IMG/VR virus record: IMGVR_UViG_3300017724_000027
Coordinates: 1-34,771 of that record
From: a virus
Reading direction: 5' to 3' (one strand)
DNA length: 34,771 nucleotides
Part shown: one piece after another, positions 21,144 through 28,690 of the stretch
Position numbering within the stretch: position 1 is the stretch's first letter
Layout: each line of letters starts with the position of its first letter
Position numbers and translations under genes: made by a program
The notes under the pieces: generated by a model
What the model was told of the DNA's origin: nothing
Database searches by the model: none
The model's input: only the letters and a program-made list of their open reading frames with translations

Positions 21144-22098
21144 ATACTTTGAGTTTGTTAAATCTCATAACAACCGAACTAATGTATATACTACCGTTTA
21201 TGATTTTGAACATTTTACAGAAACTATGCCTGTTGAGGATAGTGTAATTATTGATAGAATCTTTTTAGATTTTGATGCTCATGAAGATAATTTAGATATG
21301 GCGTGGAGAGATGTTAAGGTTGTGATGGAAATGGTTATTGAAAATAATTATTTACATACCTTGTTTTTTTCAGGTCGTGGATTTCATTTATTTTTATTTG
21401 GTAAGACAACAAAAAATATGAGAAATGTTCAAACATTTTTTAGAGAAATAAAACAATTGCTGGATTTAAAAGTCGGTAAGAAAAATTCATTAGATGAAAG
21501 AGTTGGACAGAAAACAAGATTGAGAAGAGTTCCTAATACTGTTAATATGTCCTCTTCCGATGGTAAAGGAAATGCTCGGTATTGCATACCCTTAACAATT
21601 AATGACTTAAGATTAGATATTGAAGAAATACTAACAATGGCTCTTGAGCCACGCCTTTTACCGTTCAAAAAAAGCGGGAAAAAAGAGGTAGTTTTCCCCG
21701 AAGCACCCCCTATCGAGGCTATGGAAGGCTCGATTTCTGTGCCTTCAACAGTTGGTAATTTGCCTATGTTGCCTTGTTTGCATAATGCCGTTATGGTAGA
21801 AAATCCAACGCATTTAGCAAGAGCCTATTTGGTATCTTGGTATCGAGATTTATTATCAGGCTATACTGATTTAGTAAATCAAGCAGATAAAACACAAGTG
21901 CATAAATTAGTAGTTGAAGAATTAGAAAGAGTGTTTGCTGAATCCGATTCAGTATGGTTGGATTGGGATAAAAGCGAAACTATCAAGCATTCTAAATTTA
22001 CTGTATATAATAATTATAATACCCCTCATTGTGATAAACTGATTAGTGATGGGTTTTGTGTTGGGAAATGTTGGAGGTATTCAAATGCTAATAATTGA
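21058..22098 (+). CDS. DNA primase: PriS-like catalytic domain fused to a PriL-like Fe-S domain
   Basis: 346 residues from ATG 21058, 7 nt after GGAGGT. The archaeo-eukaryotic primase active site is visible: FLDFDAHED with Asp71 and Asp73, then TLFFSGRGFHLFLFG (residues 102-115), the SGxGxH nucleotide-binding motif. The C-terminal third resembles the PriL iron-sulfur domain: LPCLHN with Cys240, THLARAYLVSWYRDLL, then TPHCDKLISDGFCVGKCWRY with Cys325, Cys334 and Cys338, which would give four cluster ligands. Cellular archaea use two subunits; fused forms are known from plasmids such as pTN2. It would prime DNA synthesis for the virus. Confidence 0.75.
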   Translation: MKFPRMVWAGSQVKNAPQMKRKKMTTKNEYFEFVKSHNNRTNVYTTVYDFEHFTETMPVEDSVIIDRIFLDFDAHEDNLDMAWRDVKVVMEMVIENNYLHTLFFSGRGFHLFLFGKTTKNMRNVQTFFREIKQLLDLKVGKKNSLDERVGQKTRLRRVPNTVNMSSSDGKGNARYCIPLTINDLRLDIEEILTMALEPRLLPFKKSGKKEVVFPEAPPIEAMEGSISVPSTVGNLPMLPCLHNAVMVENPTHLARAYLVSWYRDLLSGYTDLVNQADKTQVHKLVVEELERVFAESDSVWLDWDKSETIKHSKFTVYNNYNTPHCDKLISDGFCVGKCWRYSNANN

Positions 22099-22774
22099 TT
22101 CAAGAGAAAAGTCTAAATTAGCCGATTTAGTAATGAAAAAAGCAAAAGCCCTATTCATTCCACATGAGAAAAAATGGATTGAGATAGGCGACTATGTTTA
22201 TGATGATGTTTGCTTTGAAGCAAAATCCACTATTGATTTCATCGGGTCTGTAATGTCAAAGAGGCTTTGGACTCAACTTGATAACATGGATAGACATTAC
22301 CAAACTAATGTAGTAATCATCTATGGCTCTCTTGACGAGGCCATACTAAATATAATTGAACATTCCAGCAGTAAATTACCCGTAGCCGCAAGAAGCGTGA
22401 TGTTAAACAATAAGTTTCTTGGAGCATTAGGGAGAATAGTATTAGACACAGACATAAAGCCCTTTTGGGTAAAAACAGAAGAAGAAGCGGCATCAATAAT
22501 AACAGCAGTAAGTAAAATGAAACCAAGAACAAGAGAAACAATAGCACCACAAGTATTTAAAAGAATAACAACAGATGATTTAAGATTAGATTTATTAACA
22601 AGTATTAAAGGAATATCAGTAAAAAAAGCAAAAGAACTAATAAAGCAATTCGGCTCTATTATGGAAATTGGTGAATGTTCAGTTTTTGAACTGCAAGCAA
22701 TTGAAGGTATTGGGGAAACCTTAGCCAAAAGAATACTCTCCACATTAAACTCGGAAGAGAAGGTGAAAATATGA
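22085..22774 (+). CDS. XPF/ERCC4-family structure-specific endonuclease
   Basis: 229 residues from ATG 22085 (GGAGGT upstream; overlaps the primase end by 14 bases). It starts with the ERCC4 nuclease motif LIIDSREK (Asp5, Arg7, Glu8), then IGDYVY (Gly35-Asp36) and FEAKSTIDF, where the signature ERKxxxD has Ala in place of Arg (Glu45, Ala46, Lys47, Asp51). SKRLWTQLDNM completes the nuclease core. A tandem helix-hairpin-helix domain follows (TSIKGISVKKAKELIKQFG, then AIEGIGETLAKRIL). Archaeal relatives (XPF, Hef C-terminal half) cut branched or 3'-flap DNA, often with PCNA. No helicase domain is present. Confidence 0.9.
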   Translation: MLIIDSREKSKLADLVMKKAKALFIPHEKKWIEIGDYVYDDVCFEAKSTIDFIGSVMSKRLWTQLDNMDRHYQTNVVIIYGSLDEAILNIIEHSSSKLPVAARSVMLNNKFLGALGRIVLDTDIKPFWVKTEEEAASIITAVSKMKPRTRETIAPQVFKRITTDDLRLDLLTSIKGISVKKAKELIKQFGSIMEIGECSVFELQAIEGIGETLAKRILSTLNSEEKVKI

Positions 22775-24234
22775 ATGAAGAATATAATGAAGACGAATAT
22801 ATGGAAATGCTTGAAACTAATGCAGGTGTTTTCAGTGAAGCCCTACCGAGAGTCGTTAGAGACTTTCAAAAATCAGCAATTGAAGTATCGCACTATAATG
22901 AGATACCTGCCGCAATAAGTTTCTTTACTATCTTAGGACAGATTTGTAAAGATTTTATTACTATTCCTAACGGAAGAAACCATGAAGATACAAGAATACA
23001 CTTTTGTTGGATTCAAACTTCAGGAACGGGTAAATCAACTCTATGGAATTTTGTTGGCCCTGTTGCTAATAGAGTATTTAAGAGAATAAACACACAAAAC
23101 GCACACCCACCATATTTAAATGAAAACAATATACCTATGAATAGAATCTTTGATACTTTTGGTATTACTGATTATACCGATTCTGTTTTAATTGGTGGTT
23201 TTACTAAAGAACAAGATGATGATGGAGAAGTTGAATATGAAAGAAATCCGGGCGTTTTAGAAGGAAACGGTTTAGCCCATTGGGATGAATTTGAATACTC
23301 CGGTATCTTTAAACAAACTCAACATAAAGAAAATTCAATTGTTTATCTAAACACTTTAATGAACTCATTATCGGGTAATTCTTGGATAATATCAAAAGCA
23401 TTAACTTCTTTTGGTGGCATGGTTATGGAATGTTTTTGTGAGCGTTCAGTAATTGCTATGACTTACCCTCCAAGTAATCTTAATCAAGTAATGGCTGAAA
23501 AAGGAGTATTACAAAGAATGCTTGTTTATTGTTGGGAAGTTCCCGAATTTATTCAACATAAAATGAGACTTGAGCAAATAGCAAAAGCAGGAACAATAGA
23601 AGAAGTAAATGCACCGATTGATAGATATGTTGAGGCTTTAATGACTATTTACAACATGACTAAGAAAAGATGGGAAGATGCGAATAAGAACTCCCTTGAA
23701 ACAATGACATTTACTCCGGACTTTAACCAAGTTCTAACATTAGAATATGAAACATTAAGAAAAATCATGCAAGATGCAAGAGAAGATGTTGCGGTTATTG
23801 CAGGAAACTTTACTACTCGATTGATGAAGATATTGTATAAAATGTCTGTTCTTTGTAGCGTTGCTTCCGCACCATCTATTAACAATGAAGAAGATAGATT
23901 CAAAGTGACAGGACATAATGTGCGTCAAGCCGCAACTATTATCAAACAATGCTACATGACATTAGTTGATTGGCTTGAAAGAACCATGAGACAGAAGAAG
24001 CGAAGCATCGCAGAAAACAATTTAGAGCCGATTTTCGTCGAAATCTACGATAAGTTAAATAAAGATGATGAGGGATTCGTGAATAAGACCAACCTCTTAA
24101 CCGAAGTCAAGACCAAAGCAAAGAAGTCAAGGGCGCAGATTTACAGATATTATGAAGTTATTAGACATAAGTTTGCAGAAAAGAAGGAAGGCAGAACAAC
24201 ATATATTAGAATGATAAAAGGTGATGATGAATGA
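22771..24234 (+). CDS. AAA+/DUF3987-like ATPase, candidate replicative helicase
   Basis: 487 residues. Walker A is QTSGTGKSTLW with Lys88, and Walker B is LAHWDEFEY with Asp172-Glu173. A sensor-like strand SVIAMTYPPSN and an arginine-containing segment GVLQRMLVYCWEVPEF follow. The C-terminal 80 residues look like a winged-helix domain (FVNKTNLLTEVKTKAKKSRAQ). It is not a clear MCM, as the MCM Walker A (GDPGxAKS) is absent. It lies after the primase and nuclease genes and no other replicative helicase is visible, so it is the best candidate to unwind the fork. A packaging or maintenance ATPase is an alternative. Confidence 0.5.
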   Translation: MNEEYNEDEYMEMLETNAGVFSEALPRVVRDFQKSAIEVSHYNEIPAAISFFTILGQICKDFITIPNGRNHEDTRIHFCWIQTSGTGKSTLWNFVGPVANRVFKRINTQNAHPPYLNENNIPMNRIFDTFGITDYTDSVLIGGFTKEQDDDGEVEYERNPGVLEGNGLAHWDEFEYSGIFKQTQHKENSIVYLNTLMNSLSGNSWIISKALTSFGGMVMECFCERSVIAMTYPPSNLNQVMAEKGVLQRMLVYCWEVPEFIQHKMRLEQIAKAGTIEEVNAPIDRYVEALMTIYNMTKKRWEDANKNSLETMTFTPDFNQVLTLEYETLRKIMQDAREDVAVIAGNFTTRLMKILYKMSVLCSVASAPSINNEEDRFKVTGHNVRQAATIIKQCYMTLVDWLERTMRQKKRSIAENNLEPIFVEIYDKLNKDDEGFVNKTNLLTEVKTKAKKSRAQIYRYYEVIRHKFAEKKEGRTTYIRMIKGDDE

Positions 24235-24461
24235 AATGGGAAAATACATATTTAGTTTTTCAAGTAGAAAAAGGGCCAAAAGTAATAATTGACACATTAA
24301 ATACTTATGGAGACGATGGTTGGGAATGTTGTTCTCAACTAATTGTGGCTAATAAACAGATAGTTTGTTTCTTAAAAAGAAGAACTGACATAGATGAAAA
24401 ACCTAAAGTAAATAAAGAAGAGGAAAAGATTAGCAAACTTTGGTCTAATGCTGGTGAATAA
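24231..24461 (+). CDS. DUF4177-like small protein
   Basis: 76 residues, ATGA overlap with the previous gene, GGTGATGA upstream. The first 50 residues (NTYLVFQVEKG, IIDTLNTYGDDGWECCSQL, IVCFLKRR) match the DUF4177 layout: strand, helix with LN-x-x-G-x-x-GWE, strands, and a final LKR. DUF4177 proteins are common in phages and plasmids; the function is unknown. Confidence 0.5.
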   Translation: MKWENTYLVFQVEKGPKVIIDTLNTYGDDGWECCSQLIVANKQIVCFLKRRTDIDEKPKVNKEEEKISKLWSNAGE

Positions 24462-24463
24462 GT

Positions 24464-25057
24464 ATGTCAGTATTGGCTATTGACTTAGAAACTAAAAATA
24501 TGTCTTTTGACATAGGCGGTTTTGGTAATACTCATATGTTCCAAGTATCTACTGTTGCTACTTGGGATGGTAAAATTGGAAAAGTCTATGTTGATGAGAA
24601 AATGGATAGTTTTGCTAAGTCCGGTCATATTATTAAACCATTATCCGAACTAAAATATGATTTAGATGAGCATTTACAAAAAGGCGGAGTCCTCTTAGGA
24701 CATAACATTAAGGCTTTTGATTTACCTATATTGAGAGACTCTATGGATATTTATTGTATTAATAAGTATTTAAAGGAAGAGAAGTTTATAGATACAAGTC
24801 GCATCTTAATGAAAGAACATAAAGAAAGATTTCAATTAAAGAATTTAGTTAAATGCACTATGAATGATGCAAAACTAATGGATAGTGCAGATGCTCCTAA
24901 GTTATGGAAAATGGGTCAATATGATGAAGTTGTTGAGTATTGCATGAAAGATACACAATTAGTCTATGACCTTTGGAAATATGGACAAGATAATGGATTA
25001 GTTAAAGGCTTTTCTATGGAAAAGGGAGAACATAAAGAAATGGAGGTTGATTGGTAA
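24464..25057 (+). CDS. DEDDy-type 3'-5' exonuclease (RNase H-like fold)
   Basis: 197 residues. Exo I is LAIDLET (Asp6, Glu8), Exo II is LGHNIKAFDLPIL (Asp in the FDLP motif), and Exo III is YCMKDTQLVYDL (Y-x-x-x-D), so all four acidic residues and the Tyr of the DEDDy class are there. It resembles stand-alone exonucleases like those of T7 and other phages, and is separate from the exonuclease of the polymerase. A proofreading or DNA end-trimming role is likely. The next gene begins by overlapping its stop by one base (TAATG). Confidence 0.88.
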   Translation: MSVLAIDLETKNMSFDIGGFGNTHMFQVSTVATWDGKIGKVYVDEKMDSFAKSGHIIKPLSELKYDLDEHLQKGGVLLGHNIKAFDLPILRDSMDIYCINKYLKEEKFIDTSRILMKEHKERFQLKNLVKCTMNDAKLMDSADAPKLWKMGQYDEVVEYCMKDTQLVYDLWKYGQDNGLVKGFSMEKGEHKEMEVDW

Positions 25058-25206
25058 TGACTGGTTGGGAATGGTTCGGCTTGTTTGTTTTCGTCGTAAT
25101 TCTTATGCTTCTTTTCTTTGCCGCTTTCGGTGGAACTAATATCACCGATGAAAGCGTTGAAGAATATATGAAGCGTTTGATGAGCGAAGATAACAAAAAC
25201 AAGTGA
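25057..25206 (+). CDS. 49-residue single-pass membrane protein
   Basis: ATG 25057 overlaps the exonuclease stop; GGAGGTTGAT upstream. Residues 6-24 are very hydrophobic (WFGLFVFVVILMLLFFAAF), then an acidic-basic tail. A small holin-like or membrane-anchor protein is possible but unproven. Confidence 0.5.
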   Translation: MTGWEWFGLFVFVVILMLLFFAAFGGTNITDESVEEYMKRLMSEDNKNK

Positions 25207-25210
25207 TTGT

Positions 25211-25354
25211 ATGAGTTTAAAACAAGAATGCCGCTACTGTGGCGAAAAAACAGTGGCGAGAAGGCTATTAGGCTTTTATGTAGGTTCGCCCGAACAAGTA
25301 AAATTGTGGGAATGCAGGGCTTGTAATGGAATATGGTCGGATAAAACTAAATGA
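25211..25354 (+). CDS. 47-residue zinc-ribbon protein, last gene of the rightward block
   Basis: ATG 25211, four bases after the previous stop. CRYC (residues 7-10) and CRAC (35-38) form a probable zinc ribbon with a basic, aromatic middle. Codons end at TGA 25352-25354, inside the first stem of the terminator hairpin. Unknown partner. Confidence 0.55.
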   Translation: MSLKQECRYCGEKTVARRLLGFYVGSPEQVKLWECRACNGIWSDKTK

Positions 25355-25384
25355 GGGGGGCTTCGGCCTCTCTCATTTTTTTTT
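25351..25384 (+). terminator. UUCG hairpin terminator of the rightward block
   Basis: 25351-25360 pairs with 25367-25376 (10 bp including two G-U), closed by a C-G pair around a TTCG tetraloop, followed by T at 25376-25384. This is a very stable hairpin plus U-tract. Archaeal polymerase terminates at U-tracts, and the tetraloop stem adds stability. Confidence 0.85.
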
Positions 25385-25415
25385 GGTTTTTTAAAAATCA
25401 CGATTTTTTGTTCGC
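25385..25415. other. A/T-rich hairpin between convergent transcription units
   Basis: Sequence at 25393-25408 is AAAAATCACGATTTTT, a self-complementary hairpin flanked by T- and A-runs, downstream of the leftward genes. With the preceding UUCG hairpin it may terminate transcripts from both sides. No gene here. Confidence 0.45.
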
Positions 25416-25559
25416 TTATTTTGAATTTTGTTCGGGTAAATCAAAATCATTTTCTTGAACAAAAATAATTCCGACCTTTTCACTATCTTTTAATAATAAT
25501 GACATAGTAAAATAGCCAAAAATAAAACTAATAATAAATGCTAATATTAAGTAAATCAT
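25416..25559 (-). CDS. 47-residue single-pass membrane protein, last gene of the leftward block
   Basis: On the minus strand, ATG at 25559 is five bases after the stop of the Gly-rich fibre gene. The first 20 residues are hydrophobic (MIYLILAFIISFIFGYFTMS), a transmembrane helix or signal anchor, followed by a hydrophilic acidic tail (VQENDFDLPEQN). The upstream signal is weak (TTGAG). Placement after tail genes fits a small lysis or entry-related membrane protein, but this is a guess. Confidence 0.5.
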   Translation of the reverse strand: MIYLILAFIISFIFGYFTMSLLLKDSEKVGIIFVQENDFDLPEQNSK

Positions 25560-25564
25560 GTTTC

Positions 25565-26224
25565 TCAACTTAAAATCACTCTTAAATAATAACTATCGGA
25601 AGTTGCCGCATTTCCAGCAAGTACATTAGCATCTGTATCTGTTGTTCCTCCTGCTATGTGTAATTTAAAAATAAGAGTACCTGCCGAAGCACTTGGACTA
25701 ATTTCTATACGACCTATATTAAAAGCCGACCTATATGGTTGAGTTAAATTAAAAGTTACACCGCCAGCAATATTAATTCCATTAATACCAATATGGCCAT
25801 TTGATACATTATTAGCAGTATCTTGTATTACTGAAACAGTTAATTGTTCTGTTCCTGTGGGGTTTACTGAACTATGGCCACTGTAATAAGCCTCCGGTGC
25901 TATTTCATATGCATTACCAGCACTTAATGTAGCAGTACCGTTAGTTAATACAGTAGAAACTCCAACAACAGAATTAGCAATAGCAACAAAATCACTAACA
26001 CGATTACCTATAATTAAAGAACCGCTAATTGGGTCTGCATAGAATTGTCCGTTGGTCGTATCTTCTATATGTAATCGTAAATGAGAATGATTTGAAATCG
26101 GCCCTTGTTTACTTGTATCTCCAATTAATTTAGTTCCAGCAGAAATACCACCGCCACCACCGCCACCTGCTAATCTTTTCTTTTTGGCTTTAATGCCTTT
26201 AGTAATTAGAAACAATGGATTCAT
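25565..26224 (-). CDS. Gly-rich tail-fibre-associated protein
   Basis: 219 residues, start at ATG 26224 after AGGTTGAT (minus strand); a TTG at 26233 is an alternative. Residues 13-28 run from basic KAKKKR into seven consecutive glycines, a possible hinge. The rest is beta-rich and Ser/Thr/Asn/Gly-rich (SLIIGNRVSDFVAIAN, TVLTNGTATLSAGNAYEI, GTLIFKLHIAGGTTDTDA), as in fibre or receptor-binding domains of tailed viruses. No catalytic motif. Encoded right after the long fibre, with which it probably assembles. Confidence 0.55.
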   Translation of the reverse strand: MNPLFLITKGIKAKKKRLAGGGGGGGISAGTKLIGDTSKQGPISNHSHLRLHIEDTTNGQFYADPISGSLIIGNRVSDFVAIANSVVGVSTVLTNGTATLSAGNAYEIAPEAYYSGHSSVNPTGTEQLTVSVIQDTANNVSNGHIGINGINIAGGVTFNLTQPYRSAFNIGRIEISPSASAGTLIFKLHIAGGTTDTDANVLAGNAATSDSYYLRVILS

Positions 26225-26229
26225 TTTAA

Positions 26230-28353
26230 TCAACCTATTACTTGATAGCCCCTCGTACTTCCTTGTTGAGATGTATAAGCAACAAAAGTACGGGTATCTC
26301 CGGCAGTTAAAATTATACTTGAAACAGGGTTTGTACCTGCTTCAAAAAATGCAGGTGGTAAAAAGTTTTGTCCAAATTGAGTGACTGAGTTTGCCGCTTG
26401 TGGTAAAGTAATTGTTGTCGTACCTTGTATACATAAAAAAGCAAATTGCGTACCATTTTCGGGATTGTCAGGCAATACTACTTCATTATCTCCTTCGCAA
26501 ATAAAAGTTGTTCCGGTATAATGAACGGGTACATGCATAAATGAATCTAATAATTCAACCATTTGTGCTTTATCAGTACCGTTAGAAGAAGAAGTAATCA
26601 TCCATTGAGAATTTTCATATTGGCCTCCAACAACATTACTTAATAATCCTTGTTGAGTATGCCAATCTATTTCAAAGTCATTACCTATTTCTCCTGCCGA
26701 GGCTTTCATCGCAGTTAGCCTTACTGATTCTCTTGGTTTTATTAGCATAGCATCTTTATTGTAAGGATTAGAATGAGGTAATGTGGGCGGAGAAGGTGCA
26801 AAATTATAAAGAGAAGAAGAAGGATTACCTAATAATAGCCTTCCTAAATTAAAAAGTCTATCATTACCAGTAATATTAGCAAACTGGGTATGATGATGAT
26901 AACCTCCATTAAATCTATTTCTTGATATAAAGTCAGGTACGCTTGGGTCTAAAGTAGGATTAATAACAATAACATATAATGCAAACCCTGTCACATTATG
27001 TATAATTACTTCTGTATTTGATACTAATTCCGGTGCTATTAATGGTACAAATATTGCTCCGCCTCCAAAAACACTTTCTGCAACATAAGTATGGCCATTT
27101 ACTACATCACCGGAGTTTAATACATTGTAATTTGCTTCTGTTATTGTATAAAAATCCGAAGGGTTATTTGAACCGGCTGGTACTGGCATTCCATTAAAAA
27201 ATAGCGGGCCGCTTTGTATCATTTGATGAGAAGCACCACCATCAGTATTCATACCAACATAATATATTTCTTTTGCGGCATCAATCATACCGCCATGTTG
27301 TACTGCTTGACTTATAGTTGCATGTGCATATACAGTAGAAGCGGCATGTCCTTGAACTCTTGCGGATTTTAAGATACTTTTAACTCTTGCACCACTATTA
27401 CCTAAAGTGGTTGTTGCTGAAATAACATTTCCACTAACACTTCCATTATTTGCTGAAATATCTGTTAAACTTACAATATTAGCAGAAGTCCTAAGTCCTC
27501 CATTTGCTACATCTAATGCAAAGGCAGGAGTAGATGTTCCTATTCCTACATTTCCAACATTATCAATAATCATTCTTTCATTGTTAGCAGTATCAAAACG
27601 AATTTTATCTTCATCAGCAGATTCCTCAACCTGTATCTTTGTATCTCCATCAGCATCAGTAATAGAGTTAGAACTAATAGTGCTGAAAAATAGACCATTA
27701 TTGCCATCTGTTGTTAAGACTTGAGCCGCATTTCCGTCAGCAATAGGCCAATTCAATCCATCAAGGACAATTTTACCGTTTCCGTTTGGTGTGATGTTAA
27801 TATCTGCATTAGTCGGAGTAGAAACAATATCTAAACTGTTAGAATCTCCTGTAATTTTTCCCGATTCTACATATTCTCCATTTGCGATATGCCCTACGCT
27901 TAAAGATTTAGAAGTTTGATTAAAAGTCAAATATTGTATTTGCATAGGGTTGCTACCTGTATATTTTAGAAGGGCTATAATTACATCTCCATCAGCAAAA
28001 GAAGGCACTACATCAGAAGCAGTTCCTTGAATCAAAACTACAGTACCGCCTCTTGCTACAAGTAAATGTTGATTATATGAAGTAGCAGTTATAGTGACTG
28101 TTGCACCTGTTATTGGAACTAATTCTCCTTTTAAGAAAACATCGCCTCCCGCAAATGTAGCCTGTGTAGCGTTAATATTTGTTCCATTAAAACCATTAAT
28201 AGCATAACTTCCTGCACATGCTAAATTGAATGCTTTGATTAATCCGGTATGTGGAAAATCAAACCCATCAACTATTTGTCCTGTTATCGGTGCTTGTGCT
28301 TCCGGTTCATCATTTGTGGCTATAAAATTCGGATTATTGATTGCTTTACTCAT
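26230..28353 (-). CDS. tail fibre protein
   Basis: 707 residues from ATG 28353, with GAGGTTGAG upstream (a TTG at 28362 is in frame). The N-terminal third has GNGKIVLDGLNWPIADGN followed by QVLTTDGN, and near residue 270 the typical fibre motif ERMIIDNVGNVGIGTSTP followed by ALDVANGGL, which recurs in phage fibres. The rest is Gly/Ser/Asn/Thr-rich beta structure. These proteins form trimeric fibres that bind the host surface. The N-terminus would attach to the baseplate, and the C-terminal region is likely host-specific. Three adjacent structural genes form one operon. Confidence 0.8.
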   Translation of the reverse strand: MSKAINNPNFIATNDEPEAQAPITGQIVDGFDFPHTGLIKAFNLACAGSYAINGFNGTNINATQATFAGGDVFLKGELVPITGATVTITATSYNQHLLVARGGTVVLIQGTASDVVPSFADGDVIIALLKYTGSNPMQIQYLTFNQTSKSLSVGHIANGEYVESGKITGDSNSLDIVSTPTNADINITPNGNGKIVLDGLNWPIADGNAAQVLTTDGNNGLFFSTISSNSITDADGDTKIQVEESADEDKIRFDTANNERMIIDNVGNVGIGTSTPAFALDVANGGLRTSANIVSLTDISANNGSVSGNVISATTTLGNSGARVKSILKSARVQGHAASTVYAHATISQAVQHGGMIDAAKEIYYVGMNTDGGASHQMIQSGPLFFNGMPVPAGSNNPSDFYTITEANYNVLNSGDVVNGHTYVAESVFGGGAIFVPLIAPELVSNTEVIIHNVTGFALYVIVINPTLDPSVPDFISRNRFNGGYHHHTQFANITGNDRLFNLGRLLLGNPSSSLYNFAPSPPTLPHSNPYNKDAMLIKPRESVRLTAMKASAGEIGNDFEIDWHTQQGLLSNVVGGQYENSQWMITSSSNGTDKAQMVELLDSFMHVPVHYTGTTFICEGDNEVVLPDNPENGTQFAFLCIQGTTTITLPQAANSVTQFGQNFLPPAFFEAGTNPVSSIILTAGDTRTFVAYTSQQGSTRGYQVIG

Positions 28354-28354
28354 A

Positions 28355-28690
28355 TTACTCAACCTCTACTGTCAAAAAAATCTGTATTCTTTCTGTTTCG
28401 CTAAATGGCCCAACTGCTTCAAAATTGACTCTACCAAGCATATCTGTTCCATCAAAAAAAGCCATTTCTCTTATCATTTTTCCTGTTATATTAGAACCTA
28501 CTTCCTCAACCATTATCTGCACCACATTAGTATTTGATTTTTCAACACTAATTGTTGGCGACCCTGTTATTGGAACATCTAAATCAAGGGCTAACGGGCT
28601 TGTAGTATTTCCACCTAACCCTAACTTGCCTTCATCAACTATGTCTTTTATTCGGGTTGCTAATATTTCTTTTAATTTATCTGTTATCAT
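28355..28690 (-). CDS. small tail-fibre or baseplate-associated protein
   Basis: 111 residues. It opens with a helix (ITDKLKEILATRIKDIVDEG), then GLGGN, then beta strands ending in MIREMAFFDGTDML and GRVNFEAVGPFSETERIQIFL, like the E-x-x-(F/L)-x-D-G-x-L-x-x-R core seen in phage fibre N-terminal domains. Probably a connector between the hub and the long fibre. Overlaps the giant gene by four bases (ATGA). Confidence 0.6.
   Translation of the reverse strand: MITDKLKEILATRIKDIVDEGKLGLGGNTTSPLALDLDVPITGSPTISVEKSNTNVVQIMVEEVGSNITGKMIREMAFFDGTDMLGRVNFEAVGPFSETERIQIFLTVEVE

Noticed and set aside
22321-22743. 140-residue minus-strand frame antisense to the XPF nuclease
   Set aside because: Antisense shadow of a real gene; no ribosome signal and no family resemblance.
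27407-27724. Plus-strand frame inside the tail fibre gene
   Set aside because: Antisense shadow; the minus-strand fibre gene is continuous and well supported.
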